From contig JADNRZ010000013.1 in the NCBI GenBank assembly GCA_015501605.1, positions 1,240,001-1,304,000 on the forward strand: a DNA stretch of 64,000 nucleotides, given 5' to 3'. The notes under the pieces are model-generated. The model saw nothing but the letters and a program-made list of their open reading frames with translations, did no database searches and was not told the origin of the DNA. Shown piece after piece: positions 38,799 through 49,900 of this stretch (the first letter of the stretch is position 1; each line of letters begins with the position of its first letter). This DNA is from Panaeolus papilionaceus (lineage: Eukaryota; Basidiomycota; Agaricomycetes; Agaricales). The translations under genes and the position numbers were made by a program.

Positions 38799-40079
38799 AT
38801 GGAATTTTTGGTTGGTCAAGCTCCGCTCGACAACATGAAAGTTTTCGGTGCCCACATGATAGCCATGCAGCGACGGCATCCAGGCAAAAAGCTCAAGGCG
38901 TGGAAGTCTGATGTTGCGGAAGCATATCGCCTTATCCCCATGCACCCTCTCTGGCAGATCAAGCAGGTTGAATGGATAGAGGGCATGTATCATGTCAACC
39001 GCTGCAACGTTTTTGGAGGCAGGGCCTCTCAACTCTTGTTCATTGCCTTTATTGCCCTCGTTTCGTGGATAGCTACTGTGATGCGGGGTATCTCGGAATT
39101 GTGTGCATATTCCGATGATCACTTTGGATTGGCAGTGGAGGGCGATGAAACCTGGTATGCACCTTATGGTCGTTTTCTTCCTTCCCCACAGGCCCGGCTC
39201 CTTATGCTTTGGGACGACCTTGGTATTCCTCACAAAGAAAAGAAGCAGATATCAGGTAACCTGCTTGTCATTATTGGCATTTCTGTCGACGTCAACTCGC
39301 TTGAGCTGTCCCTGTCTAAGTCAGCGATCATGGCGCTATTGGATGAGCTTGAATACTGGGTCTCCTTATCCACCACCCCCGCAAAACGTGGCTGCACGCT
39401 CTGTCAGTGGCAGCACCTTACTGGTTGGGTCAACTGGACTTTGAACGTGTTCCCTTTGGTGAAACCAGCCCTTTCCTCGATTTACGAGAAAATGCGCGGT
39501 AAATCTTCGCCCACCATTCGGTTCCGCCCCAACAATGCGATTCGTGCGGAACTTCGTTGGGCCATATCCCACATTCGTACTTCACCTGGTGTTCGAATTC
39601 TGGATAACCTCCACTGGAAGCCTTCTGAGGCTGACTTCACCATATATTGTGACGCCTCTCTATCCAGGATGGGCTTCTACTCCAAAGAGCTTCATCTCGG
39701 CTTTATGTGCTCTATCACTCACACAGAAGACCAGGTGATATTTTATAATGAAGCCCTCTGTGTCCTCTCGGCTCTTACCTGGCTTGACAACTGCGAAGCT
39801 CTGGCGAAACATGTTGTCATTTATACAGACAACACCAACACAGTCGACATTTTCAATTCCCTAAAAGCTTCACCCCGCTTTAACCCCATTCTCATCTGTG
39901 CTTGTGACATTCTTCTCAACACTCCCCATGACCTCAAAGTATTGTACATACCCGGCGAAAGCAATGGCGTTGCTGATGCTCTCTTGCGCGGGCGTGTTGG
40001 TGACGCTCTGGACATGGATCGTTTACTCTGTGTCGAAACCTTTGAACCCCCCCTTTCGAAAGGCGGGGCAGCCAAATGA
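38799..40079 (+). pseudogene. DIRS-like reverse transcriptase - RNase H, N-terminally truncated
   Basis: A 426-residue open frame. Residues 30-110 are the RT palm: D-V-A-E-A-Y-R at 38-44 carries the first aspartate, and Y-S-D-D at 104-107 is the catalytic box, where the usual form is Y-x-D-D. Residues 280-400 are RNase H: D285 in Y-C-D-A-S, E318, D344 in Y-T-D-N, and D393 in V-A-D-A-L. The RT fingers expected before residue 30 are missing, so the start codon is probably not the original one. The frame ends in TGA overlapping the next ATG (ATGA). Catalytic residues are kept but the element lacks its 5' end. Confidence 0.82.
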
Positions 40080-40988
40080 GTCAGATGTCTCATCGCTCGG
40101 GCTCTGCTCTTCATGCCACCAGGAAAGCCTGGTCGGAAGAGCAGTTCAACGAGCGTAGGGCTCAGGCACTTGGTTCGAAAATTGATCATTCAACGTGGAA
40201 GTCATACACTTCCGGCTTCAGGTGTTGGAAGGCATTTGTTGAACTCCATAACTATCCATTGCGCCCTACTCCATTAACCATGTCAAACTTCATCCTTTAT
40301 ATGTCTGAGTTTATAAAACCCTCCTCCGTATCCTCATATTTGACTGCGATAATACATTTTCTTCGACCTCGTTATCCTGATGTGTGTGAGGTCCGCCAAT
40401 CATCCCTTGTCAACAACACTTTGCATGGCTGCAAGCGTCTACATGGCTCTGCCATTACTCGAAAGAATCCCCTCACAGTTGACATGATCAGCGTGGTCAT
40501 AAAAACCCTTGCTTTTTCATTCGACGACATTTTGTTTAAAGCTATGCTCGCCGTTGGCTTCTCAGCCCTCCTTCGACTTGGGGACATCTCAGACCCTGAC
40601 AACCCATCATTGAAAAACCCCAGGAAACGATCCCTTCGGTCGTCGGTTAATATCTCGCCAGATTCAGTGTCTTATGTGCTCCCTGCCCACAAAGCCGACA
40701 AATACTTTGAGGGCAACACTGTTCTGCTAAAAAACCTATGGCCCTCTATTGATGTCTTTTCACTCTTCCTAAACTATCTCAAAATCAGGGATGAACATTT
40801 ATTTTGGTGATTTGATCTCTGGCCAGTCCATGCGAGCAGGCGGAGCTACAGCACTGGCTCAGTTAGGCATCCCTCCTCATTTGATTCAAGCAGCAGGACG
40901 TTGGTCCTCTGATGCTTGGAAGATTTACATCCGCACACATCCTTTATTACTTGCTGCACTCCCAAACACCGCAATGCGGCACACTTGA
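40076..40988 (+). pseudogene. Tyrosine recombinase of the DIRS-like element, frameshifted
   Basis: The first frame (40076-40810, 244 residues) has the N-terminal SAM-like DNA-binding part and the first catalytic arginine (L-L-R-L-G-D-I, R167). It also has a lysine region, A-H-K-A-D-K (K206/K209). The C-terminal part continues in another frame (40791-40988): Q-S-M-R-A-G-G-A-T with the second arginine, G-R-W-S-S-D-A-W, and Y in I-Y-I-R as probable nucleophile. The usual H-x-x-R histidine is glutamine. The stretch normally lying between the two parts is absent, so a deletion of a few dozen codons with frameshift has inactivated the enzyme. Confidence 0.8.
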
Positions 40989-41264
40989 TCTTCCTCCCTC
41001 AATCCTCCTCTTCATCACGGCCAGCAACTACTATCCGCTCATCATCCACAGTTGGTATAGTCATTAGGACGGACCGCATCAAGGAAGGGAACCCTATAAT
41101 TTGTTTTCTTTTTGTTTATCACTCGGATAACATAGAAACAAATATATTATTTTTTCTTGATGGGGAGGACCTCAAATTGAAGGTCACCCCATCATCACCG
41201 CCTATTACTTTCTCTGACTGGTTGAATAGCCGAACACCATTGGTCAACTGCACTGTCAGAGGAC

Positions 41265-42271
41265 GGGTGCAAGTAGACCGGTAACCGTCCCTCTATGAGG
41301 GACCGGAATTTTAGAGGTCAGGCCGGGGGGGTATTTCCTATGATCGATGGAAAAGCACCTAGAACGTCCCAATTAGGGGGGCATGGATATATAAAGTAGA
41401 TACGATCAAATTCTAAAACTAAAAATAGATCACGTTGAAATTCTCGAGGTTCAACATGGCGAATCCTCGTCCTCGAGGCTTTTCGTCCCTTGTAATCGCT
41501 CCACCTTGTGTCGAAATGCCCAAGAAAGTCTACGAGAACAATGTATTCAGCCTAAACTCTGCGCTAGGGGTATCACAACCCTCCGGAAATGCTGCAGGGT
41601 CTAACCAACCACGGACAACGCTCCATGGCTCCAGGGAGCAACCCTGGATTTCACAGCGTCTCCTTCTCCATCATATTCAGCCAGTTCAATCCCACCATCA
41701 CCATTTACTGACCCAGGGACGCATTTCAGTCGACACGAGCCATCGGCAAGAATGGCTCGCAGCTGCATCTCCCGAGGTACCTTTTGGCCACAAGCATGGT
41801 ATGATATGAGTGCAGCTCTATAGCAGATAATCTGCTCTTGATCTTTAAGGGAGAGGATATATTCCGTAGGCAGGGAGGGGAGGATGGATAATGTTGACAG
41901 TTCCGCTTGCAATTGTGTCATGTTTTTTTGATGCACATACTCCCACAGCGTCTTGACAGTGAGAACAACATGTCCAGGGTCCTCGTCGACGTCCATAACG
42001 ATGAGTACAGAGGCCAAAATTCAATCGCAGCTCATCTTTATCGATAAATTAATTTTATTGAGCGCACTACGAACTCATTAGGGGCTTGATGATGGACTAT
42101 TTTTAGTTCAACGATCTTTTTATATCGACTCGTCCAAAACGGGCCATTCTTTTACTCGTTCCATAGCTGATGGCGATCATAGGAAATACCCCCCCATTTC
42201 AAACTCAGATATTCCGGTCCCTCTATCGAGGATCCCTCATAGAGGGATGGTCACCGGTCTAGGGTGCAAGT
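41265..42271. mobile_element. 989-bp TIR element with 9-bp target duplication (MULE-like?)
   Basis: The element runs 41274-42262 between the exact direct repeat GGGTGCAAG (41265-41273 and 42263-42271). The ends are inverted: TAGACCGGTAACCGTCCC on the left, with the same sequence bearing two substitutions at the right end. A small TCCCTCTATGAGGGA palindrome sits inside each end. GGGGGGTATTTCCTATGATCG recurs inverted just inside. A 9-bp duplication is typical of Mutator-like elements, which is the basis for the tentative class. No transposase is present. CTAAAAATAG (41419-41428) and its reverse complement (42097-42106) are also mirrored. Confidence 0.75.
41601..42017 (-). pseudogene. Captured gene fragment in the TIR element, possibly helicase N-terminus
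   Basis: A 138-codon minus-strand frame lies inside the TIR element. The segment C-G-Q-K-V-P-R-E-M-Q-L-R-A resembles the stretch preceding the Walker A loop in fungal DEAD/DEAH or RecQ-like helicases, where V-P-R-x-x-Q-L begins the Q-motif region. The frame ends before any Walker A motif, so at most a fragment is present. Another frame overlaps on the plus strand (41435-41809) without recognised content. The helicase origin is a weak inference. Confidence 0.3.
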
Positions 42272-44505
42272 GTTCATCAACCATCTGTCAGTCCGAACTC
42301 TAAAAATAGGTCGCCCGACCTCATCGCGGCAGGCTGCACTCCCTTGTCAATCCATCATCAACGCCAACTCACGTATACGTACGTCATAGGAAGAGCTCGA
42401 ATATTCAAATACACTCATCTTCTGTTCACTTCCCTGTCACTCTCGATCCCCCTCATCTACAATCCACCTTAGCTCCTTCGCTCCTTGTCTTCATGTCATC
42501 TCGTCTATTACCCTCAATCCAAGAGAAAGATCGAGTATATAACAATGCATAGTAAAGTAGAGAAAAGCAAAAAAGGGGAAGAAAGAAAAAGAGACGGCAT
42601 TATAATGAGCATCAATGCACACCAAATCCAATGTAAATCCAGCCCACTCAAGATGTGAGAGATATTAATGTGGCGGACGGAGCGCAGGACTCAATGTGTG
42701 GGGGGTTGTATTCTCCCCATGAGGTAACGATGACTACAACGGGCAGGCAGATAATTTGATTAAACCAAACGCACTCCCCACTGTAACCTCCATTTTCGAC
42801 GACCCCTTCCTCCCAATCACATGTCCCCTTCTCCTCCCACTGTAGTTACGCCTTCTTCCCTTCAATTATCGTTCCATCCAACACCTTGTGAATCAAATGG
42901 CATCTCGCACAACACATGATAGTAACCGGTGCAACGCCATCCACCATCGTCTCATGGGCTAATCGTTGTGCTACGAACAGGGTGTCGTCGATTGCTTAGA
43001 GAGTAAAGGTGGAGGTGCTATACTGGTTACGCAAGCAAGGAGTGAAGTCTGCAATATCAATTTGAGGGGCGAGGATACAGCCACATAGAGCCAAAGCAGA
43101 GTCATCGAAGGTTGTATTTTGTGGAGAAACAAAGGATGCGGTGAAAGGATCGGATGAATCTTTTGGAAAGTGGTGGTTCGATCAAGCTGGGGAGATGCTA
43201 GATTGGGATCGACTCTGGGGTCCGCGTTGCATTCCTCAACCCATACTGGCAGGGAACGACAGACGATAGTGTTGGATGGGCATGGTATTTTTATCTCAAG
43301 TGGTAGTGAGGGTAAGTGGCAATTACAGTCTTCCATTTCGTTTCACTTTAGGTTTATATCCTGCACAGTTTTAGCTTTTGAGGTCGACTCTCGTATCGTC
43401 TGATATTACCTCCCAATATTGTGCATCAATTTCCATTGTAACTTTATTCAGGTTGGGCAACCAAATTATCAGAATCTGGGAGGAACTGACGGACGCTTCA
43501 CAAACATTTAATTTTTAATATCATCACCAATCGTACTCAACACGAGGTCTGAGCCGGGCACTCATATACTTCTTGCAGCACAATCGAAGCACAACCGCAT
43601 CTAAATGAAAGAGAGTATTTTTTGCTAAGGGAATGGATCTGGATGGCGGGCGGATTTACCATATATAAACGGGAGGTACTGGAGACCATAATCGTGGTGA
43701 GCACGTACATATGATGACCTATAATTTAGGTCGAGGTGTCCAAGTGGTAGATTAGCAGGGAAAGGCGGGTAGAGGTGGTGCAGGACGAACCTCTCAGTGG
43801 ACGGGTGCGTACTGCCCCTACACCACATCGATCATGGTAGTTCATTCTATCCCAACCGCAATAAAACGATTTAAAGTAGGGATGAACATCGTTATGCTGA
43901 GTGAGAATGAAGATGAAGTGAAAGGACACGAACGGAAATTAGGACATACTGACCCCACCTCTCGAAGACGATTGACGATGATGCGCGCGCTATAGTAACG
44001 ACGCCTCAGAGCGAACACGCGTTGAATCATTGGGCTGATGAAAGGGGACGACATGATTCGGAGATGGTGGCTTGTCATCCTCCACTCAGGGCGTAGCCAT
44101 ACCTCTGAATGAACCACGATAATTGTCAGGCAACGGTTGCAGCTATATTGAACATCCCACCCCTTTGTATTGAGTGTGAGTTCAACGTAGCTCTGATTTG
44201 TTTGACTTCAATCCAGATAAGCAACTGTTCGCACGAGCGCATGAGTGATTCAAGAGATGTGTGGGCCTGAGGTACATTACCCACGGTGGTCTTCCACGCG
44301 AGTGGACAGGTTTGAGATCATTTCAAAACCCGAAACACAGCCGATAAGATTAGATTCACTGATCAGATAGATTTGACAGCATGAATGTCAGGTGCCGCTC
44401 AACGCCTCATGGTGCTACGCCGCAATCATTGATAAACATTTTCCAATTTACAACCACCATAAACAATACTTGCGCTTACTGAATATCAAGCTACTGCTAA
44501 GTAAA

Positions 44506-44976
44506 ATGCCAGCCAAACTCGAGATCACAGGAGATGTTTCGATTGAGCCATGCACCTCCATCACGCAAGATTACGGCCGCTGGTGCATTCTGTACGAAAT
44601 ACTTCATATACATACATGACCCTCGCTAATTGCTTCACCTCACAGCATCCTGGGTCCCACAGGCGCGGGCAAGAGCAGCGTAAGCGTCCATGGGCTTCGC
44701 ATGTTTGCATTCTTTACTTACGCTTGTTATTACCTCCGAATGTAGTTCATCGAAGCACTAGCTGGAGAGGGTCAATCCTTGGGGATATCAAAGGATCAAC
44801 TGGCCGGATTCACGCGGGAAGTCACTGCTTATGAAGTAAAGAATGCAAGAGTGCAATATAATGTGTATACCTACACACTCTACTTAATCGACGCTCCTGG
44901 TTTCTCTGATATCAAAATGTCGGAACTCGAAATCATGCTCCTCGATCTCCGCTTATTGTTACCATTCATGTATTGA
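44506..44976 (+). pseudogene. Truncated P-loop GTPase (G5)
   Basis: Exon 1 (44506-44591), exon 2 (44646-44679) and the start of exon 3 (44746 on) are intact, with GPTGAGKSS and DAPG. After S-E-L-E-I the sequence switches directly to the 3' flanking block that follows G2 and G3 (compare 15894 and 24610). The frame runs through it to a TGA at 44974-44976. The rest of the G domain, both helical repeats and the tail are gone. The two sides share TCAT at the joint (gene ...GAAATCAT, flank ...TCATGCTCCTCG), so it looks like a microhomology deletion of about 1.3-1.5 kb. The predicted 116-residue product lacks TTMWD and is unlikely to work. Confidence 0.85.
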
Positions 44977-46063
44977 ATCTTTCCGGTTATATTGTCACTC
45001 TATTTACTGTTGGTAAAATTGTCCTCTTTTTTTTTACAAAAAATTCATGATTCTTTTGTTCTTGCCTCAACCCGGAAATGAACGATACTCAGTAGAGAAA
45101 TAAAATAATCCCAGCGAGAGGATTGCTCTAACAACACCTCACAAAAACTGGGGTAGTTGGTTAATAAAATAGTACGAGAATAACACATATAGGTATACAG
45201 AATGATCGTCTATTCTAACATCGTTCGCATGTGTAATGGGAGCACCACAACCTTGATCACACTGTTTGACAAGATGGGTGGACGATGCGCTGACACGTTG
45301 GGCAAAGGGATGCAGGTGAGGGTGAATGCATGGGATGAACGCAGCGTCAGCACTAAATAAGGAAATGGGATCACTAGAAAAGAATTGAGGCAATATGCGC
45401 GATGAGTAAGCCAAGCACGACATACCCATTCTTGAGAATAACCCAACTAGCGTTGACTGATATCTTGGATCCTTTGCGTATCGTCATGAACGCACCACAT
45501 CAGACTCGATATGCGATGAGACGGGAGCCCATTGAGCATGTCGGCCTGAGTGACACGTGCAACGTCTCTCAGCATAGGCGTCAGATGAGTCGTTATGTTT
45601 TCGATTTGAGGCATGCAGAGGTGAAGCCGAGCTTGGTGTTGGGAGATTAGCACCATTAAATACTGTTGTCAAGGATCAATGACACGAGGTAAGGATGAGG
45701 GGATTACGCATAGATATGAAGGGAGCGTGTAGAAATGAGGGGAGACCAATGCCAGGAAGGAGTGAACCAGATGGGAAGCGTCCTAGCAATACTGCATCAG
45801 CGCCAACGATTTCGTCTAGGATAAAGAAATCCTGACAAAACTTACAAAAAAAGAGTGAACTCCGTCCCATGATATACGATGTTTGTCGTATTCCCTCCAG
45901 AATCTCTACTTCATCAAGCCGAACGATACATCCAAGAGGTTAGACTTAGCCGATGAGATGTCGACGATGATAAGGGTGACACGTTGAGCGGAAAAACACG
46001 CTCGCAGCGGAAAAAAGTGGAGACCTGTGGAGACGATAGAGACGATGATCTAAGGATGAACAG

Positions 46064-46767
46064 TGATGCGCGTGCAATCCGGCTAACGATGCAAATAAAG
46101 TAAATAACACAGAAAGCGAATTGCTGAAGGGGGCGCTCTGAGGTTGCGGGTCACGGACTTCGATGCAGAGGGCCTACTCGTTGACCTAGGTAGTTGTAGA
46201 AGTAGATAGTGGATTTGAAAATAGAAATGATTTGAATATCTTAATCTGAGTGAAGGAAAGGAAGCGAAAATTGTCTGTCTTCAAAACTATCCTAAGTACA
46301 TGGTTTATATCTTAGAAGTAACTAACTAAAAGGGAGCTCAGGTCGTCATAAGCTGGTCATAAACTACACATAAGCTGGTCATAAACTACACATGAACTGG
46401 TCATACAACCAATTAACTGGTAATAAAACCCTAAAATATGAGGAGTGAAATGTAAAACTACAAAAGAATTGAATCGTAAAATGTAACTAGATGTTGAAAG
46501 GTATGGGATAAAAGCAAAATGTGGAGGGAAATGAAGAGGGGATTTATGAGTGTTTGAGAAGGGGATAAATGTCGTCCTACGGGTTTTACGAGCGCTAAGT
46601 GCATCGACTCCGCAAGTATGGGTGGGGAATGAATCGGTCACGAAATGGAGGTCACATGACTACGGTTGTGAAATGGTGGTCATGTGATAAAGAAGCGAGA
46701 TGAACAATACTAATCAAATAATTACAACAATCCTATTCCAGGGTGTAGGGGCAATAGCTGCTCATCA
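46064..46767 (-). repeat. 3' LTR of the Gypsy element
   Basis: 704 bp, TGATGAGCAG...GCGCATCA in the element's own direction. It contains a tandem motif AAGCTGGTCATAAACTACAC (about 46351-46395) with a third partial copy, and a TATAAA on the minus strand at 46304-46309 that may be the LTR promoter. Both features are repeated in the other LTR. Confidence 0.95.
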
Positions 46768-46776
46768 TCTCCTCCC
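46768..46776 (-). other. Polypurine tract of the Gypsy element
   Basis: On the minus strand GGGAGGAGA directly precedes the TGATGAGC start of the 3' LTR, as expected for the plus-strand DNA primer. A second copy of the surrounding TCCTCCCAACTG sequence lies near 46935, about 165 bp inside the element. Confidence 0.75.
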
Positions 46777-46961
46777 AACTGAAAATCTGACTGTCCGCAG
46801 TCAGCAGTTGTAGCTAGAACAATGGGATAGTATAAGAATGTCAAAAAAAATGATGGGGTGGGACCGAAATGAAAGAAGTAAAGGTAATGATTGGACAGGT
46901 GTGTGCAATGTGGAATAAATGGAAAGGGATGTTGTCCTCCCAACTGAATTGGTAACTGTCC

Positions 46962-49900
46962 TTAGTCTGGTTGAGAATGTCGATTTTGAGTGTCGTCTAG
47001 ATCGTCCAGTTCTTCATTGTCATCTTCGGGATCTTCTTGTGTCGAGTTTTTGAGTTCTTGAAGTCGATTCGTTGATACATCCAATAATTCATGGAGTGGA
47101 GGCAAAGGAATTGAAGTGCGAGCGAAATATGGTATGACACGAAAGGCAGCAGTTGGTCGATTGAGAAGGGAGCCGTCCATTTCGCATAAAATGTAAGCGC
47201 CCCCTCTGTTTCGGGATATTACAATGAGTGGACCGAGATAACGGGCGCGCATCTTGCGATTCAGCGATTTCTCAATTGCTGTGTTTCGAATTAATACAAG
47301 ATTTCCGAGGTGAAAGTTGTAGTCTCGAATGGTGCGAAAGTGATGCTCCTCGAATCGTCGAGCGGCTCGATTTCTTGCTTCGAAAACTTTGGTGTGTAGA
47401 ATGGAGAGTTGATCACGACGTTTCTGAAGGGTAATAGCACGACGAGCAATGAGATCGGTGGTGGATAGAATAGAATCTGGTGGAGGTAATAGATAGCTAG
47501 CTTCGACAACATCGAGAGGAAGGAGGGGATGTGTTCCTGTGACAGCAAAATAAGGTGAGCATCCCATGCGGCGGCGGGTGGTGACACGATCGGCCCAAAA
47601 CACAGAGTAAGCAACTGAAGACCATTTCGATTGATCTCCATCAGCAGCCTTGAACAATCCTTGTCGAACATCGAAATGTGGTCGTTCTGCCAGGTTGGCA
47701 CGAGAATTGTAGCCTGAGATGTGGATCCATTTGATATGATAGCGCTTTTCGATGTAGGCGAGCGCTTTCACAAATGGAGTACCATTATCAGTCACGATTT
47801 CGAGGAGGGTTCCCCAGCGAAAGACAAACGAATGCATAATCCATTCTCCAATGGTTTTAGCAGTTTCTCTTCGAAGCATGTTGAATTCGACCCAATGAGA
47901 GAGTGAGCAGCGACCTTGGACAATATATTTGAATCCTCCTGATGTTGGAAGGTGCATTGTATCAGCATAGATTTTGGAGAAAAGTGGGGCTGGTGGTGAG
48001 ACGGTGGGTGGTAGTAGAACCTGACGATGTTGACGCTTTTGACATAGATCACAAGTCTTGACATACCAAGCGATATCATGAGCCATGAGTGGCCACCAGT
48101 ATCGAATTGAAATAAGGGAATTTGTAGCAAAGAAGCCATGGTGTCCAACGTCATTATGCGCAGCAGCAAGTATAAAATATCGCTTGTGAGGTGGAACCAC
48201 CAGTCGGTGTTCGCCTTTGGGGTCCTTTCGCCATAGTCGATTGCTTGAAACAAAGAATTCAGTGCAGTATCTCATAAATGAGGTGTAGTCGGCATCTGAG
48301 AGGTTATCAGGACGTTGAAGATTGTTGTGGAATGTGCGGACTTGGATGAGGCGTTCGTCGGCTTTACGAGCTTGGTCAGATCGAGGAATAATGGAATAGT
48401 CATGTGCAGATGGGACAGCTGACGGTGGTGAGGGAGATGGGGATCGAGAGGGTGTATTAAAATGATCTTCGTTCGCTTCAGCAATGTAAGCGAGTACAGG
48501 TGGTTGTTGGATAGCAGGAGCGATGGCTGGAACATTAATCATGTGCATAAACCCATGCATTTGATCAACCCAATCGTCAAAGTCAGGATCATTGGTGTCC
48601 TCTATATCCTCTGGTTGAGCAGTGCGTCGAGAGAGGCCGTCAGGACCATGGTGAGTACCTGGAACATGAACTAGATCGAAATGGAAGAGGAGGATGGTGA
48701 CGATCCAGCGATTCATTGAAGCAGAGGGTGCCATGTCTGGATTGGAGAGCATTCCCTTGATGTATTTGGCATCAACCTCAATGATGAGGTTTCGAAGGCC
48801 AATCAGGTAAACTTTGAGCGCACGAAGGGAGCGATAGAGACTGTAGAGTTCAAGTTTCGGTTGAGAGAACCTGGCTTCTCGATCGTTAAGTGTAAGCGAA
48901 CCAAATCGGGCGATGTATCGGCGGTGAGGATCAGTGAGAGAGCATTGGGAGAGGATAAATCCAACCGCAATTTGTGAAGTATCGACTGCTAGGATAATGG
49001 GTGCGGTTGAGGAATAGTCAAGTGGTCGAAGGGCAGGTGAATCAAGGAGTGCTCGTTTGAGATCATCCTGAGCGCATACTTGATCTGGGCCATATTCGAA
49101 GGGAGCGTCCTTTCGTGTGAGCTTATTGAGGTGATGGGCACGATGGGCGAAGTTCTGAATGAACATGCGGCAGACACCTATGGTGCCTAGAAATGCACGA
49201 ACATCAGATAAGTTGTAGAGGCATCCCCAGTTAACAATCTTGTCGGTTCGAGTGGGATCAGGTAGGCGGCCAATAGGGGTGCAGTGGTGTCCAAGAACAG
49301 AGAAAGTATCAGAACAAAACACAGATTTACTGCCAGAGAATGTTCCTCCAGCGTATTTCATGCGCTGTACAATTCTGTTGAGGGTAAGGAATAGTTCCCA
49401 AACACAAACTCGAATGCCAGGGTTACTGTCAAGAACGCTGTTGCATTCCTGGGTGAATTTCGGACCTTTAACTGGAACATCATCAATGTATGGAACGGTG
49501 GCATGGGGTATTTCGTTCTGTAGAATGTGGGTGACATCGTCATGGAATATGGGAACAGAATTCGTCCATCCCATGGGTAATTTGGTGACTCGAAGCGGTC
49601 CGAATGGTGATTGGAATGTAGTAAGATCCCTGGAAGCAGGGGAAAGTGCATGCTCATCATATCCAACATAGAGATCCAAGATAGCACCACAGGAAAGTCC
49701 TGCGAACTGTTCTGCAATTTCTTCGGTGAAGGGAGGGACTCCAGAGTGCTGAATAGTGACAGCGTTGAGCGGTTCAAGCGATTGAACGATCCTTAAGGAG
49801 GTTCCATCCTTTTTAACAACAACAAACCATTGAGATCGGTAGGCAGAGTTGGATCGTTCAAAGACTCCAGCCTCCATCTTGCGAAATACAAGAGCTGTAA

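Larger units (their letters stand above)
38791..41245 (+). mobile_element. DIRS-like retroelement fragment
   Basis: The insert carries RT-RNase H followed by a tyrosine recombinase, the gene pair that defines DIRS-type retroelements. Comparison with U2 places the left junction after GGTCTATTTT-A-ATTCTT (38790) and the right junction near 41245, where CAACTGCACTGTC matches CAACTACACTGTC-like host sequence at about 11678. The 5' part, including Gag and the N-terminal part of RT, is missing. No methyltransferase-like frame and no split direct repeats are visible. A non-coding 3' stretch follows at 40989-41245. It is a truncated, dead copy. Confidence 0.8.
35737..44505. repeat. Unit U5 intergenic (short type) with DIRS-like and TIR insertions
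   Basis: Close copy of U2: extra segment 35737-36730, variant A 36730-37330, B 37330-38040, C 38040-38790, E 42410-43540, F 43540-44505. The junction where D is missing is interrupted by a DIRS-like fragment (38791-41245) and a TIR element (41274-42262). Host sequence can be followed through 41246-41273 and again from 42263. A frame at 35604-36116 overlaps the last exon and 3' flank of G4 and is not a gene. Nothing else is supported. Confidence 0.7.

Noticed and set aside
46357..46641. 94-codon frame present in both LTRs
   Set aside because: It is duplicated only because the LTRs are identical and reads through the LTR tandem motif.
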